From NCBI GenBank assembly GCA_017448965.1, contig JAFSKK010000020.1, forward strand, positions 38,377 to 102,376: a stretch of 64,000 nt of DNA, read 5' to 3'. This document shows positions 19,447-28,440 of this stretch, one piece after another (position 1 is the stretch's first letter; every line of letters begins with the position of its first letter). This stretch comes from Bacteroidaceae bacterium. Lineage in GTDB: Bacteria > Bacteroidota > Bacteroidia > Bacteroidales > Bacteroidaceae. The notes under the pieces are model-generated. The model was not told the origin of the DNA, did no database searches, and was given only the letters and a program-made list of their open reading frames with translations. Position numbers and translations under genes: made by a program.

Positions 19447-19488
19447 CATGATTTTTGCAAAAAAAAGAAATAAAAAACAAAACATATC

Positions 19489-20169
19489 ATGGCAAAAAAC
19501 AAAAAACAAAAAGTGACAGATGAGCCAATTGCACTTGACGTACAACTGAACAAGGGCGAGGCATTCATCGAAAAGAACTGGAAGACGATTGCTGCCATCA
19601 TTGGTGCTATCATTGTGATTGTAGCAGGTGTTTACATCTACAGACACTTCATGGCAGAGAAAGAGTTGGAGGCTCAGAAGGCTATTGCAGGGGCTCAAAC
19701 CGCTTTCGCTCAGCAGCAGTATGAACAGGCTTTGAAAGGTGAAGGCACCACAAAGGGATTCCTGAAGGTAATTGATGAGTACAGCGGAACAAAAACTGCC
19801 AATCTGGCTAAATTGTACGCAGGTTTGGCTTATGCAAAGACAGACAAGGTGGACGAAGCCATCAAATATCTGGAGGACTTCTCCGTACAAGATGACGAAA
19901 TGGTTTCACCCGCAGCCATTGCCGCTCTTGGCAACCTTTATGTGAAGAAGGGCGACACAGAAAAAGGCATCACAACACTGTTGAAAGCAGCAGAAGAGGC
20001 AGATAACGATGCGTTAAGCCCAGTGTTCCTTCTTCAAGCTGGACAATTGTACGAATCAGCTGGTCAGAACGACAAGGCACTGGAACTCTACAACAAAATC
20101 AAGAAGGAGCACGTCCTCAGCCCAATCGCTCAAGACATTGACAAGTATATAGAAAGAGCTACAAAATAG
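19489..20169 (+). CDS. Membrane-anchored tetratricopeptide-repeat protein
   Basis: 226 residues. A lysine-rich cytoplasmic N-terminus (MAKNKKQKVTDE) is followed by a single membrane helix at about 35-53 (TIAAIIGAIIVIVAGVYIY). The periplasmic part is made of helical TPR-like units: AKLYAGLAYAKTDKVDEAIK, AALGNLYVKKGDTEKGITT and LLQAGQLYESAGQNDKALEL. The design (one helix plus TPR) resembles YfgM-type proteins that work at the secretion machinery, but that is inference. It directly precedes ribH, an order I associate with Bacteroidales genomes. Confidence 0.75.
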   Translation: MAKNKKQKVTDEPIALDVQLNKGEAFIEKNWKTIAAIIGAIIVIVAGVYIYRHFMAEKELEAQKAIAGAQTAFAQQQYEQALKGEGTTKGFLKVIDEYSGTKTANLAKLYAGLAYAKTDKVDEAIKYLEDFSVQDDEMVSPAAIAALGNLYVKKGDTEKGITTLLKAAEEADNDALSPVFLLQAGQLYESAGQNDKALELYNKIKKEHVLSPIAQDIDKYIERATK

Positions 20170-20194
20170 CATTGTAAAAACAGATTTCAGGGAT

Positions 20195-20250
20195 GAGGAA
20201 TCAGGAATTGGCACCACAAAAGATGGTAAACCAGCAATTCCTAATTCCTC
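20195..20250. repeat. 16-bp-arm hairpin between the TPR gene and ribH
   Basis: GAGGAATCAGGAATTG (20195-20210) and CAATTCCTAATTCCTC (20235-20250) pair over all 16 bases with one G:T wobble, around a 24-nt loop. A further AATTCCT follows. There is no T run, so it looks more like a GGAAT-based intergenic repeat or a processing/attenuation hairpin than a classical terminator. Confidence 0.6.
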
Positions 20251-20276
20251 ATTTCTAATTCCTTATAAAAAGTATT

Positions 20277-20768
20277 ATGGCAACCAAGAATCACAACCTA
20301 TCCGATTACGACATCAACTCCATGCCTGATGGCACCGGCATGAAATTTGGTATTGTCGTGGCAGAATGGAATGAGAACATCACAGCTGCATTGTTAGAGG
20401 GTGCAAAGCAAACGCTAATGAGAAATGGAGTGTTTCCTGAAGACATCACAGTGATGACGGTTCCAGGCAGTTTTGAACTGGTGTATGGTGCATCACAAAT
20501 GGTGAAAACAGGTGTGGATGCAGTCATCGCTATCGGTTGCGTCATTCGCGGAGACACACCGCACGATCGTTATATCTGCCAGGGAGTCACGTATGGATTG
20601 GCTCGTTTGAACGCGGTACAGAATGTTCCTGTCATTTATGGACTCATCACTACGCTCGACATGAAACAGGCTGAAGAGCGTGCTGGTGGAAAAATGGGCA
20701 ACAAGGGCGACGAATGCGCTGTGACTGCCATCAAAATGGTGGATTATAAAAGAAAATTGAATCTCTGA
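20277..20768 (+). CDS. ribH: 6,7-dimethyl-8-ribityllumazine synthase
   Basis: Penultimate enzyme of riboflavin synthesis. The 163-residue protein has [50 protein letters not shown] (with the catalytic His of the RGxTxHxxY motif), [11 protein letters not shown] and PVIYGLITT. Length and motifs are standard for the icosahedral lumazine synthase. No other rib gene is present in the window. The TamB-like gene follows after 22 bp. Confidence 0.96.
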   Translation: MATKNHNLSDYDINSMPDGTGMKFGIVVAEWNENITAALLEGAKQTLMRNGVFPEDITVMTVPGSFELVYGASQMVKTGVDAVIAIGCVIRGDTPHDRYICQGVTYGLARLNAVQNVPVIYGLITTLDMKQAEERAGGKMGNKGDECAVTAIKMVDYKRKLNL

Positions 20769-20790
20769 CACACCTCTCCCTTTCGAGACA

Positions 20791-23700
20791 TTGAGGCGGA
20801 TTGAGAAAATATTACTCAACATCGTAGGCGCGGTGATTGCTATCTATGCAGCCATCGTGTTGTTGTTCAGTTTGCCTTTTATGCAAAGCGCCTTGGCTAA
20901 TTGGACAGCAGACGCTTTATCTGACCAACTGCATGCGAAGGTTGAAATTGGAAGCATCAACCTCGGATTTTTAAACAGAGTGATTGTCAATGACATGACC
21001 ATCTACGAACCGAGTGGGAAACAAATGGCAAAGGTGGCACGTATGTCGGCTAGCCTCAATTTGTTCTCATTACTCTCAGGAAACGTGGACATTGGCACGG
21101 CACAACTTTTCGGAACCAAAGCCACATTATACAAAAAGACCCCCGATAGTCCTCCAAACTATCAATTCATCGTTGATGCTTTCTCGTCTGAAGAAGAAAA
21201 ACCCACCAAACTGAATCTGCATGTCGGGTCATTGATCATGCGACATGTCGACATCACATACGACATCCTGTCGGAAGAACGTCACCCAGGCCATTTGGAT
21301 GTCAATCATTTGAACCTGAAAGATGTAGGCATGAATTTGATGTTGCGTTGTTTGACGGATGACACTCTCAACATTTCTGTACGACGACTACAAGCGAAAG
21401 ATCTCAATTCTGGGTTGCAGCTGTTAGACACACGGGCAAAACTGGTGGGTAATAAACAAAAGGCACTATTATCGGATTTCAGCCTTTCTCTTCCCCACTC
21501 CATCATTTCTACCGACTCACTACGAGTGGAGTACGGACATTTCGAGGCAGACAGCACTTTTAAATTTAGTGGCACCCCTATTCTGGGTCATATTACCCCT
21601 TCCGACCTTACTGCATTGTATAGCGATCTGTCAAACTTGACGAGAAGCATTCCTTTCACTTTTTCCGCAGAAGGCGACGAAAAAGTGATTCGTATCAACG
21701 AATGCAACATCGGAGACCTTGATGGGGATTTCCTATTGCGCGCCACAGCAACTGCAACTGGTCTATTCAGCAAACAGAAGAGGAACATCCAAGCTAACAT
21801 CAACACATTGTATGTTAGCCATCATGAGATGCTCTATTGGGCCAACGTGCTCTTTCCCGAGCATCACCAAGAAAAGATCATCAATGCTATACAATATGTG
21901 GATTACGAAGGAAGCATTAACTATGCAGCCAATGGAGACATCACCTCACAAGGCAATATCTTGACAGGAATTGGAGACACATCTTACGATTTGACATACG
22001 GTGCAGAACACTTTCTCACAGCAAATATAAGCGGCAAAAACGTCAATGTTGGCGCATTACAAGAGGACAGTCCATTAGGTACTGCATCGTTCGATTTAGA
22101 GGTTGCCATGAATTTGACCGAGACCACCCCCTTCCCCGCAGGTGCTCTAAGAGGTGACATCCACAATATCTATTATAAGGACTATAACTATCAGGATATC
22201 AAGGTGGATGTTCGAAGCACAACAACAGCTATAGAAGGTACGCTCTCTCTCAATGACAACAATGCCAAAGGTACTGCTGATTTCGCCTATACAGATTCCC
22301 CATCAAAAGGAATGGAACTTAATCTCTTGCTGGAAGAATTTAGGCTTAATCGTTTGAATCTCACTAATCAATATAACATAGAGAATGTGGACATGAATGT
22401 AACAGCCAACTTGAAAGGGGCTGATTACAACCATCTCTATGGAGCGCTCGACATCGCAGATTTCAACCTTTATGCTCCCACGGAGCATTACCATCTTGAG
22501 GGCATCAGAATAACAGCCGAGAGACAAGGTGAGAACCAAAGTCTCTACACCATCAACAGCGACTTCCTCTCTGGCAACATTGAAGGAGAGGCAAGCCTAC
22601 TTGGTGTTGCACAAAGTTTCAGCAACCAGATAGCCCACCATCTCCCCATCCTTGTATCCCCCACACAGGCAGAACCTGCCCGCTTTGACTATGATTTGAC
22701 ATTGAGCGACACACCATTGCTACACTATTTCACGAATGTGGACTTTGCCCTCTCACACCCCATCCACATCTACGGAGCAATGGATACGAGGGTTCAGGAG
22801 ATGTCTTTCCAACTCAATGCTCCACAAATCGAATACAACAACACCCCCTACGAACACATTGTGGTAAAATGCAACAGCACGACGGACAATATGAACTTAC
22901 GTGCAATGGCATCGACCTACCAAGAAAGCGACGATGACGAGAAGCCTTCAACCCAAACAAAACTGGAATTGAATGCCGATGTACACAACAATTACATAGG
23001 CAGTAACTTGCACCTTAGCATCAGTGGACACAACAACATTGATTTACAACTGATGCCAATGGTGCATTTGCACGACTCCTTGGGAAGCATGAAGACAGAC
23101 ATCACCCTTCATCCATCCCAAGCCGTTATCAACGACACAACATGGACGGTTTCACCAGCCACCATTTCTTTATATAAGAAGGATATAGAATGCCACAATG
23201 TGAAGTTTGCCAAAATGGGAACAAACAGTTTCCTCGCCATTGACGGCAAGGCTTCGCCCTCGCCTTCCGATTCATTAGTGGCAACACTGAGCAATTTGGA
23301 AATTAAGTATTTGCAATCGCTTGCCAATTTCAATGTGGTACGATTTGCAGGGAAGGCTTCTGGTAGAGCTGTCGTAAACAATGTGATGGGGGGTGGAGTT
23401 CCTGACATCAGAACAAACCTGTATGTGGAGGACATGTCCCTTCAAGAAGGCCCGTTGGGTGATGCCAACATCACGGCACATTGGGACAAGGAAGTAGAAG
23501 GCATCGTGGTGGAAGGTCGAATCATTGACCAGTACGACGTGCCTGACGCATTGACTGGACAAAAAAAGAACGTCACGGGCATCACCACGGTGGATGGCTG
23601 GATTTCTCCTGCAAAGAACGACATATCCCTTCTTGTCAACACGCAGAACACCAATGCCACATTCCTTCATGGTTTCCTTCGAGGAATCTTCAAAGAAATA

Positions 23701-25317
23701 TCAGGTTATATCACAGGGCCTGTTCGCATTATCGGACCCTTCAACAACGTCAACATCCTTGCTGATGCTGTGCCTAACATGAATCTGCGGTTACGTGCCA
23801 CCAACGTGCCTTATCATATTGAAGGTGACACCATTCGCATGAGGCCATACTTGTTTGACTTCCAGAACATCAGCATCTACGATCGCTTCGGCCATCGTTC
23901 CACTTTGAATGGTCAGGTGACTCACCGCAACATGAAGAACTTCGCCTATCATTTCAAAGCTGACCTGCATGAGTTGTTGGCATACGACGAAAAGGAGTTC
24001 AACAGCGATAAGTTCCTTGCCACCGTGTTTGCCGACGGAAATCTGACTATCGATGGAAGTGACGGACATCCGCTTTATGTCAACGCGAGTGTTACTCCCA
24101 CCAAGGGCTCTGTTTTTGCCTATGATGCTGCCACTCCTGATGCCATCACAGGAAACTCTTTCATTGAGTTCCGCGACCGCGATTCTATTACAGCCTTCAA
24201 CCCACGCTTTTTCAACAGAAGCCCCGAAGAAGAGGAAAAACCTGTAGTCAAAGACTCCCTCACCATTGTGAAAGAGGCGAAGAAAAACTACAACAGCGAT
24301 ATTTTCATCAACTTCGACATCAATCTCACTCCTGCGTGTGAAGTGAAGTTGCGCATGGACAACTTGGCCGACGATGGTTACATGCACACTTTTGGAAACG
24401 CTAAAATCAAAGCACAGTGGTATAACAAGGGTTCATTCCAGATGTTTGGCAACTACAATATCGAGTCGGGGGCATACCGTCTGTATCTGCAAGACATCAT
24501 CTTCCGCGACCTCGCCTTGCAACCCGGTTCCATGGTGGAATTTAACGGTAACCCGTTCGATGCCAACATCCATCTCCTCTGCCATCACACCATCAATTCC
24601 GTACCGATCAGCGACTTGACAAACACCACGGCCTTCTCGCAGAACAACAAAGTGAAAGTCATTTGTTTGCTCGACATCACAGGCAAACTCGGCAATATGG
24701 ACTTCAAGTTTGACATCGATCTTCCCAATGTGAACGAGGAGGTGCGCCAACTGGTTCGTTCCATGATTAACTCAGAAGAAGAGATGAACACGCAAGCCAT
24801 TTATTTGCTGGGAGTCGGACGTTTCTACCCCAACGAATACGCTCGTGCCAATGGAAACGGCAATTCGGGGCAAGCGGCCAATTCCCTGCTCTCTTCCACG
24901 CTGAGCGGTCAAATCAATCAGATGCTCAGCAACATGATGGGCAACAATCCTAACTGGAATTTCGGTTCCTCCCTCACCACTGGTGAAAAGGGATGGCAAG
25001 ACCTTGATGTGGAGGGAATCCTCGAAGGCCGATTACTCGACGAACGGCTCATCATCAATGGTGCATTTGGATACCGCGACAACGCAATGACGAACAACTC
25101 CGGATTTATAGGCGACTTTGAAGTGAAGTGGCGTATGGACCAGAAGGGCAATCTCTATGTGAAGGCCTACAACCAAACCAACGACCGCTATTTCACCAAG
25201 TCCACGCTTAACACACAGGGAATTGGCCTCTCATGGCGCCGCCAATTTGAGAGCATTCGTCGAAAAGCAAAAGCGAAAGAAAAGAAGAAGACAACAAACA
25301 AAAAACATCTCAAATAA
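20791..25317 (+). CDS. TamB-like translocation/assembly module protein (DUF490)
   Basis: 1508-residue envelope protein. It starts with a TTG at 20791; an in-frame stop at 20767 leaves no ATG. One membrane helix (about 8-30) anchors it in the inner membrane, and the rest is a very long series of beta-strands as in TamB and other AsmA-like bridge proteins that carry lipids or help insert outer-membrane proteins. The C-terminal 250 residues contain the DUF490 pattern: NYNIESGAYRLYLQDIIFRD, VNEEVRQLVRSMIN, QAIYLLGVGRF, then EGRLLDERLIINGAFGYRDN. No TamA-like barrel gene is adjacent. A LOG-like gene follows 17 bp later in the same direction. Confidence 0.85.
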   Translation: MRRIEKILLNIVGAVIAIYAAIVLLFSLPFMQSALANWTADALSDQLHAKVEIGSINLGFLNRVIVNDMTIYEPSGKQMAKVARMSASLNLFSLLSGNVDIGTAQLFGTKATLYKKTPDSPPNYQFIVDAFSSEEEKPTKLNLHVGSLIMRHVDITYDILSEERHPGHLDVNHLNLKDVGMNLMLRCLTDDTLNISVRRLQAKDLNSGLQLLDTRAKLVGNKQKALLSDFSLSLPHSIISTDSLRVEYGHFEADSTFKFSGTPILGHITPSDLTALYSDLSNLTRSIPFTFSAEGDEKVIRINECNIGDLDGDFLLRATATATGLFSKQKRNIQANINTLYVSHHEMLYWANVLFPEHHQEKIINAIQYVDYEGSINYAANGDITSQGNILTGIGDTSYDLTYGAEHFLTANISGKNVNVGALQEDSPLGTASFDLEVAMNLTETTPFPAGALRGDIHNIYYKDYNYQDIKVDVRSTTTAIEGTLSLNDNNAKGTADFAYTDSPSKGMELNLLLEEFRLNRLNLTNQYNIENVDMNVTANLKGADYNHLYGALDIADFNLYAPTEHYHLEGIRITAERQGENQSLYTINSDFLSGNIEGEASLLGVAQSFSNQIAHHLPILVSPTQAEPARFDYDLTLSDTPLLHYFTNVDFALSHPIHIYGAMDTRVQEMSFQLNAPQIEYNNTPYEHIVVKCNSTTDNMNLRAMASTYQESDDDEKPSTQTKLELNADVHNNYIGSNLHLSISGHNNIDLQLMPMVHLHDSLGSMKTDITLHPSQAVINDTTWTVSPATISLYKKDIECHNVKFAKMGTNSFLAIDGKASPSPSDSLVATLSNLEIKYLQSLANFNVVRFAGKASGRAVVNNVMGGGVPDIRTNLYVEDMSLQEGPLGDANITAHWDKEVEGIVVEGRIIDQYDVPDALTGQKKNVTGITTVDGWISPAKNDISLLVNTQNTNATFLHGFLRGIFKEISGYITGPVRIIGPFNNVNILADAVPNMNLRLRATNVPYHIEGDTIRMRPYLFDFQNISIYDRFGHRSTLNGQVTHRNMKNFAYHFKADLHELLAYDEKEFNSDKFLATVFADGNLTIDGSDGHPLYVNASVTPTKGSVFAYDAATPDAITGNSFIEFRDRDSITAFNPRFFNRSPEEEEKPVVKDSLTIVKEAKKNYNSDIFINFDINLTPACEVKLRMDNLADDGYMHTFGNAKIKAQWYNKGSFQMFGNYNIESGAYRLYLQDIIFRDLALQPGSMVEFNGNPFDANIHLLCHHTINSVPISDLTNTTAFSQNNKVKVICLLDITGKLGNMDFKFDIDLPNVNEEVRQLVRSMINSEEEMNTQAIYLLGVGRFYPNEYARANGNGNSGQAANSLLSSTLSGQINQMLSNMMGNNPNWNFGSSLTTGEKGWQDLDVEGILEGRLLDERLIINGAFGYRDNAMTNNSGFIGDFEVKWRMDQKGNLYVKAYNQTNDRYFTKSTLNTQGIGLSWRRQFESIRRKAKAKEKKKTTNKKHLK

Positions 25318-25334
25318 ACCTAAACCCTACAACA

Positions 25335-26363
25335 ATGAAAAAGATTTATTTGGCAGCACTCACGCTGCTTGTTGCAGTCACATCCTGCAATCAACAAAAA
25401 CCGACCACTCCTACCAACGAACTCTTCACGGAGCAAGCATTGGAGTATCTCGAAACCGTTCCTTACGATGTCAACCGCACATCACTCTACAGCGCGGCAG
25501 ACCTCTATGCCGGTTATGATCCCACAAAGCCTGAGACTTTTGAGACTTGCTATGACACCAAGGTGTACCAACACTACATCGAGAAGGGCAAGCAGGCTCA
25601 GGATGTGGAGGAATCGTTGGCACGCACCCTCCACGATCACGGCATCCACGTAGCCCTCGACGAGTTCTTCCGTCAGCACGACCCACGTCTCTGCGTCGGC
25701 ATCATGGGTGGACACGCTTTGTTGCGCACCGACCCCATGTATAAGAAGGTGGTGCTTTTGAGCAAGCGCCTCACCGAACAGGGCTTCATTATGCTCAGCG
25801 GTGGTGGTCCTGGTGCGATGGAGGCAACCCATCTGGGCGCTTGGATGGCAGGCAGAACCGAAGAGGAAGTCAACGATGCGGTCGAGATGCTGGCAAAGGC
25901 TCCTTCCTTCAAAGACGAGGGTTGGCTTGCTTCATCTTTCGAAGTGATGAAGAAATACCCTTTGGAGGGCGACTATGTGAGCCTTGGCATCCCCACTTAT
26001 CTGTATGGTCATGAACCATCAGCGCCGTTTGCCACCCACATTGCCAAGTTCTTCGAGAACAGCATTCGTGAGGACCTCATCCTTACCGTTGCGTTTGGTG
26101 GTATCATCTATACTCCTGGAAGTGCTGGCACGATGCAGGAAATCTTCCAAGATGCTGTGCAGAACCACTATCTCTCGTTTGGCTATTCAAGCCCGATGAT
26201 TTTCCTCGGCACAGATTTCTGGACAAAGGAGATGCCTGTCTATCCTTTCTTGCAGGAGTTGGTTGAGAAGGGCAAGTACAAGAATTTGCAACTGAGCCTC
26301 ACAGACAACTTTGACGAGATTGAAGGTGAACTGAAGAAATTCCGCGACACCAAGAAGGATTGA
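25335..26363 (+). CDS. LOG-family (lysine-decarboxylase-like Rossmann) protein with lipoprotein signal
   Basis: 342 residues. The C-terminal two thirds match the LOG family: VGIMGGHALLR, LSGGGPGAMEATHLGAWMAG and TPGSAGTMQEIFQDA, the last standing where typical members have PGGxGTxxE. LOG proteins release free cytokinin bases or act as nucleoside-monophosphate phosphoribohydrolases in the cytoplasm. Here the N-terminus MKKIYLAALTLLVAVTSC ends in a lipobox with Cys18, which would send the protein through Sec and anchor it by lipid. That location is unusual for this fold. An additional segment of about 90 residues separates the signal from the Rossmann part. The start is supported by the signal itself. 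Confidence 0.75.
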   Translation: MKKIYLAALTLLVAVTSCNQQKPTTPTNELFTEQALEYLETVPYDVNRTSLYSAADLYAGYDPTKPETFETCYDTKVYQHYIEKGKQAQDVEESLARTLHDHGIHVALDEFFRQHDPRLCVGIMGGHALLRTDPMYKKVVLLSKRLTEQGFIMLSGGGPGAMEATHLGAWMAGRTEEEVNDAVEMLAKAPSFKDEGWLASSFEVMKKYPLEGDYVSLGIPTYLYGHEPSAPFATHIAKFFENSIREDLILTVAFGGIIYTPGSAGTMQEIFQDAVQNHYLSFGYSSPMIFLGTDFWTKEMPVYPFLQELVEKGKYKNLQLSLTDNFDEIEGELKKFRDTKKD

Positions 26364-26380
26364 CAACGGACAAACAAAAA

Positions 26381-26421
26381 GAAGGGCAACCTTTCGCTAC
26401 ATTCAGCAAAGGTTGCCCTTC
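26381..26421. terminator. Bidirectional terminator between the LOG gene and uxaB
   Basis: GAAGGGCAACCTTT (26381-26394) pairs perfectly with AAAGGTTGCCCTTC (26408-26421). A-rich sequence lies on the left and T-rich on the right, fitting two convergent genes. Confidence 0.88.
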
Positions 26422-26439
26422 TTGTGTTTATTTCTGTCT

Positions 26440-27918
26440 TCAGAGAATGGTCTTTACTGCTTCGAGCATGCCTTTCTCCTGAATGAGATCGAGGTCTTTC
26501 TTGACGAGCGCGGTGAGGCCAGGAACCGTCTTGTTGAGGTCTTCCTTCCAGATGTTCTCTGCAGCAAGCACTCCTTCAGCCACCTTTTGTGTGTCGCCCG
26601 TTGCCCACAGGTCTTTGAGCAATTGCATGATTTCAGGTGCATCGTTGGGTTCGATAGGAGCACCGTCGGCACGCGTTCCACCTTTGTAGTAGGTGATGAT
26701 GGCGGCCAAACCGAAGACGAGACCTTGAGGAAGTTCTCCCTTTCGCTCCAAGTAAACCTTCACGCCAGGGAGGTCGCGAGTCTCGTATTTGGGGAAGGAG
26801 TTGAGCATGATGCTCGTCACCTGATGGTCAACGTATGGATTGTTGAAGCGCTCCAGCACGTCGGTGGCAAACTGCTGCAGTTCCTCCATCGGCAAGTTGA
26901 GCGTCTGCATGAGTTCGTCGAATTGCACCTTGTGGATGTATTTGCCCACCACCTCGTCGTTGCAGGCATCGCGCACGATGTTGATGCCGCTCAAATAAGC
27001 CACAGGAGACAGCACCGTATGAGGACCGTTCAGCAAGGTGACCTTCCTTTCGTGATAAGGCTTTTCGCTTGGAGCGATAAGCACGTTGAGACCTGCCTTC
27101 TCGGCTGGGAATTCAGCCTTGAGGTCGTCGATGTCCATGTTCTCAGGCTTCTCTATCACCCACAAGTGGAAGGCTTCACCCTGCACGACAAGATTGTCGG
27201 CATAGCATATTTTCTGCTGAATCTCAGCAATTTCCTTGCGTGGGAAACCAGGCACGATGCGGTCGACGAGCGTCGCGCACACATAGTTGTATTTTGTGAA
27301 CCACTCCTTGAACGCTGCATAGTCGGCACCAAAGTCATCCTTCCACAACTCGATGTATTTGTAGATGCAGTCCTTCAAGTGGTGTCCGTTCAGGAAAATC
27401 AACTCGCAAGGCATGATAATCAGACCCTTATCGGCAGCACCATTGAAGGTCTTGAAACGGCGATAGAGCAACTGAGTGAGTTTGCCTGGATAGGAAGATG
27501 CAGGAGCGTCAGCAAGTTTGCACTCTGGATCGAAAGCGATGCCCGCCTCAGTCGTGTTCGAGATGACGAAACGGATTTCAGGCTGCTCGGCCAGCGCCAT
27601 GAAGGCCTGATTCTGCGAATATGGATTCAGCGCACGGCTGATGCAGTCGATGCGGGTGAGCGAGTTCACTTTCTCGCCATTCAGACGACCCTGCAGGTTG
27701 ACGTGGTAGAGGCAATCCTGACCGTTGAGCCAGTCAACCATACCACGCTCGATAGGCTGCACCACCACCACTGAGGCGTTGAAGTCAGTCTTCTGATTCA
27801 TGTTGTAGACAATCCAATCCACAAAACAACGAAGGAAATTTCCTTCGCCAAACTGGATGATTCTCTCCGGTGCATGGCTCTTCGGAGCCGTGCGAGCGTT
27901 CAAAGCTTTAAGTGCCAT
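26440..27918 (-). CDS. uxaB: Tagaturonate reductase (altronate oxidoreductase)
   Basis: NAD-dependent enzyme of the galacturonate branch, reducing tagaturonate to altronate. The 492-residue protein is of the mannitol-dehydrogenase superfamily: IQFGEGNFLRCFVDWIV (nucleotide binding), RFVISNTTEAGI, MPCELIFLNGHHLKDCI (with the Lys and Asn/His of the active site region), LVDRIVPGFPR and LLNGPHTVLSPVAYLSG. Length is normal. It has its own perfect promoter and stands alone; uxaA and uxaC are not in the window. With the nearby arabinofuranosidase it fits growth on plant cell-wall sugars, though the two are separate units. Confidence 0.93.
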   Translation of the reverse strand: MALKALNARTAPKSHAPERIIQFGEGNFLRCFVDWIVYNMNQKTDFNASVVVVQPIERGMVDWLNGQDCLYHVNLQGRLNGEKVNSLTRIDCISRALNPYSQNQAFMALAEQPEIRFVISNTTEAGIAFDPECKLADAPASSYPGKLTQLLYRRFKTFNGAADKGLIIMPCELIFLNGHHLKDCIYKYIELWKDDFGADYAAFKEWFTKYNYVCATLVDRIVPGFPRKEIAEIQQKICYADNLVVQGEAFHLWVIEKPENMDIDDLKAEFPAEKAGLNVLIAPSEKPYHERKVTLLNGPHTVLSPVAYLSGINIVRDACNDEVVGKYIHKVQFDELMQTLNLPMEELQQFATDVLERFNNPYVDHQVTSIMLNSFPKYETRDLPGVKVYLERKGELPQGLVFGLAAIITYYKGGTRADGAPIEPNDAPEIMQLLKDLWATGDTQKVAEGVLAAENIWKEDLNKTVPGLTALVKKDLDLIQEKGMLEAVKTIL

Positions 27919-27949
27919 AGATTTCTAATTAGTTATGAAAAATGATGTG

Positions 27950-27981
27950 CAAAAGTACGCATTTTATTCCACACAGACAAA
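27950..27981 (-). promoter_or_regulatory. Bacteroidetes promoter for uxaB
   Basis: On the minus strand TTTG (27978-27981), 20 bp, TACTTTTG (27950-27957), 32 bp before the start codon. Confidence 0.85.
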
Positions 27982-28079
27982 TCCCCACTCCTTTTTTGCG
28001 GAAATCTGCCCGCTAAATGCCCTTCAGCCGCCCGTGCAGGGAGGGGGTCGGTTCATCTGCCACACCCTCTCAAACGGCA

Positions 28080-28240
28080 CTGTCGTTGCTGTAATTACCT
28101 CCACGTCGCTACCGTAATTACGGTTACGCCACTACCGTAATTACGTTTACGACGTTGCCTCCGCGGGCTTTACGTCGTTGCCCTCGTGAGCCTTTCGACG
28201 CTACCCTCGCGAGCCTTACGACGTTGCCTCTAAAGCGCGG
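28080..28240. repeat. Seven-unit 23-bp tandem array
   Basis: Units begin at 28080, 28103, 28126, 28149, 28172, 28195 and 28218, exactly 23 bp apart. The left part of each is close to ACGACGTTGCC. The right part contains a core that differs between units but is usually self-complementary: GTAATTAC in the first three, CCGCGG in the fourth, CTCGTGAG and CTCGCGAG in the next two. Unit 28111-28124 is a perfect 14-bp palindrome. The array fills much of the 522-bp gap between uxaB and the TMEM43 gene; the rest of the gap holds only the two promoters and A-rich DNA. No reading frame is maintained. Confidence 0.9.
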
Positions 28241-28345
28241 CATCAACTCTTTCTCAACCACTTATTCGGGAACAAGCGGCACTGGATGCATTTCATCACC
28301 CTCAAAGGGAAAAAGAAGGAGAAAAAGAACAAAAAACAAAAAATG

Positions 28346-28378
28346 TTTAGCATATATGAAAGAAAAAGCATAACTTTG
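28346..28378 (+). promoter_or_regulatory. Bacteroidetes promoter for the TMEM43 homologue
   Basis: TTTA (28346-28349), 21 bp, TAACTTTG (28371-28378), 62 bp before the start codon. The -33 box deviates by one base. Confidence 0.65.
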
Positions 28379-28440
28379 CAACGAAAACTACAAAAGTTAC
28401 ACATTATATTACTATTTACAAATTCTAAAAATCTTAACTT

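Noticed and set aside
26413-27774. Long plus-strand open frame (about 450 codons)
   Set aside because: It is exactly antisense to uxaB, which has clear motifs and a promoter. The frame has no recognisable domain and no promoter.
28080-28240. CRISPR array
   Set aside because: Units are 23 bp in total with no unique spacers of 30 bp or more and no cas genes nearby; same for the other arrays.
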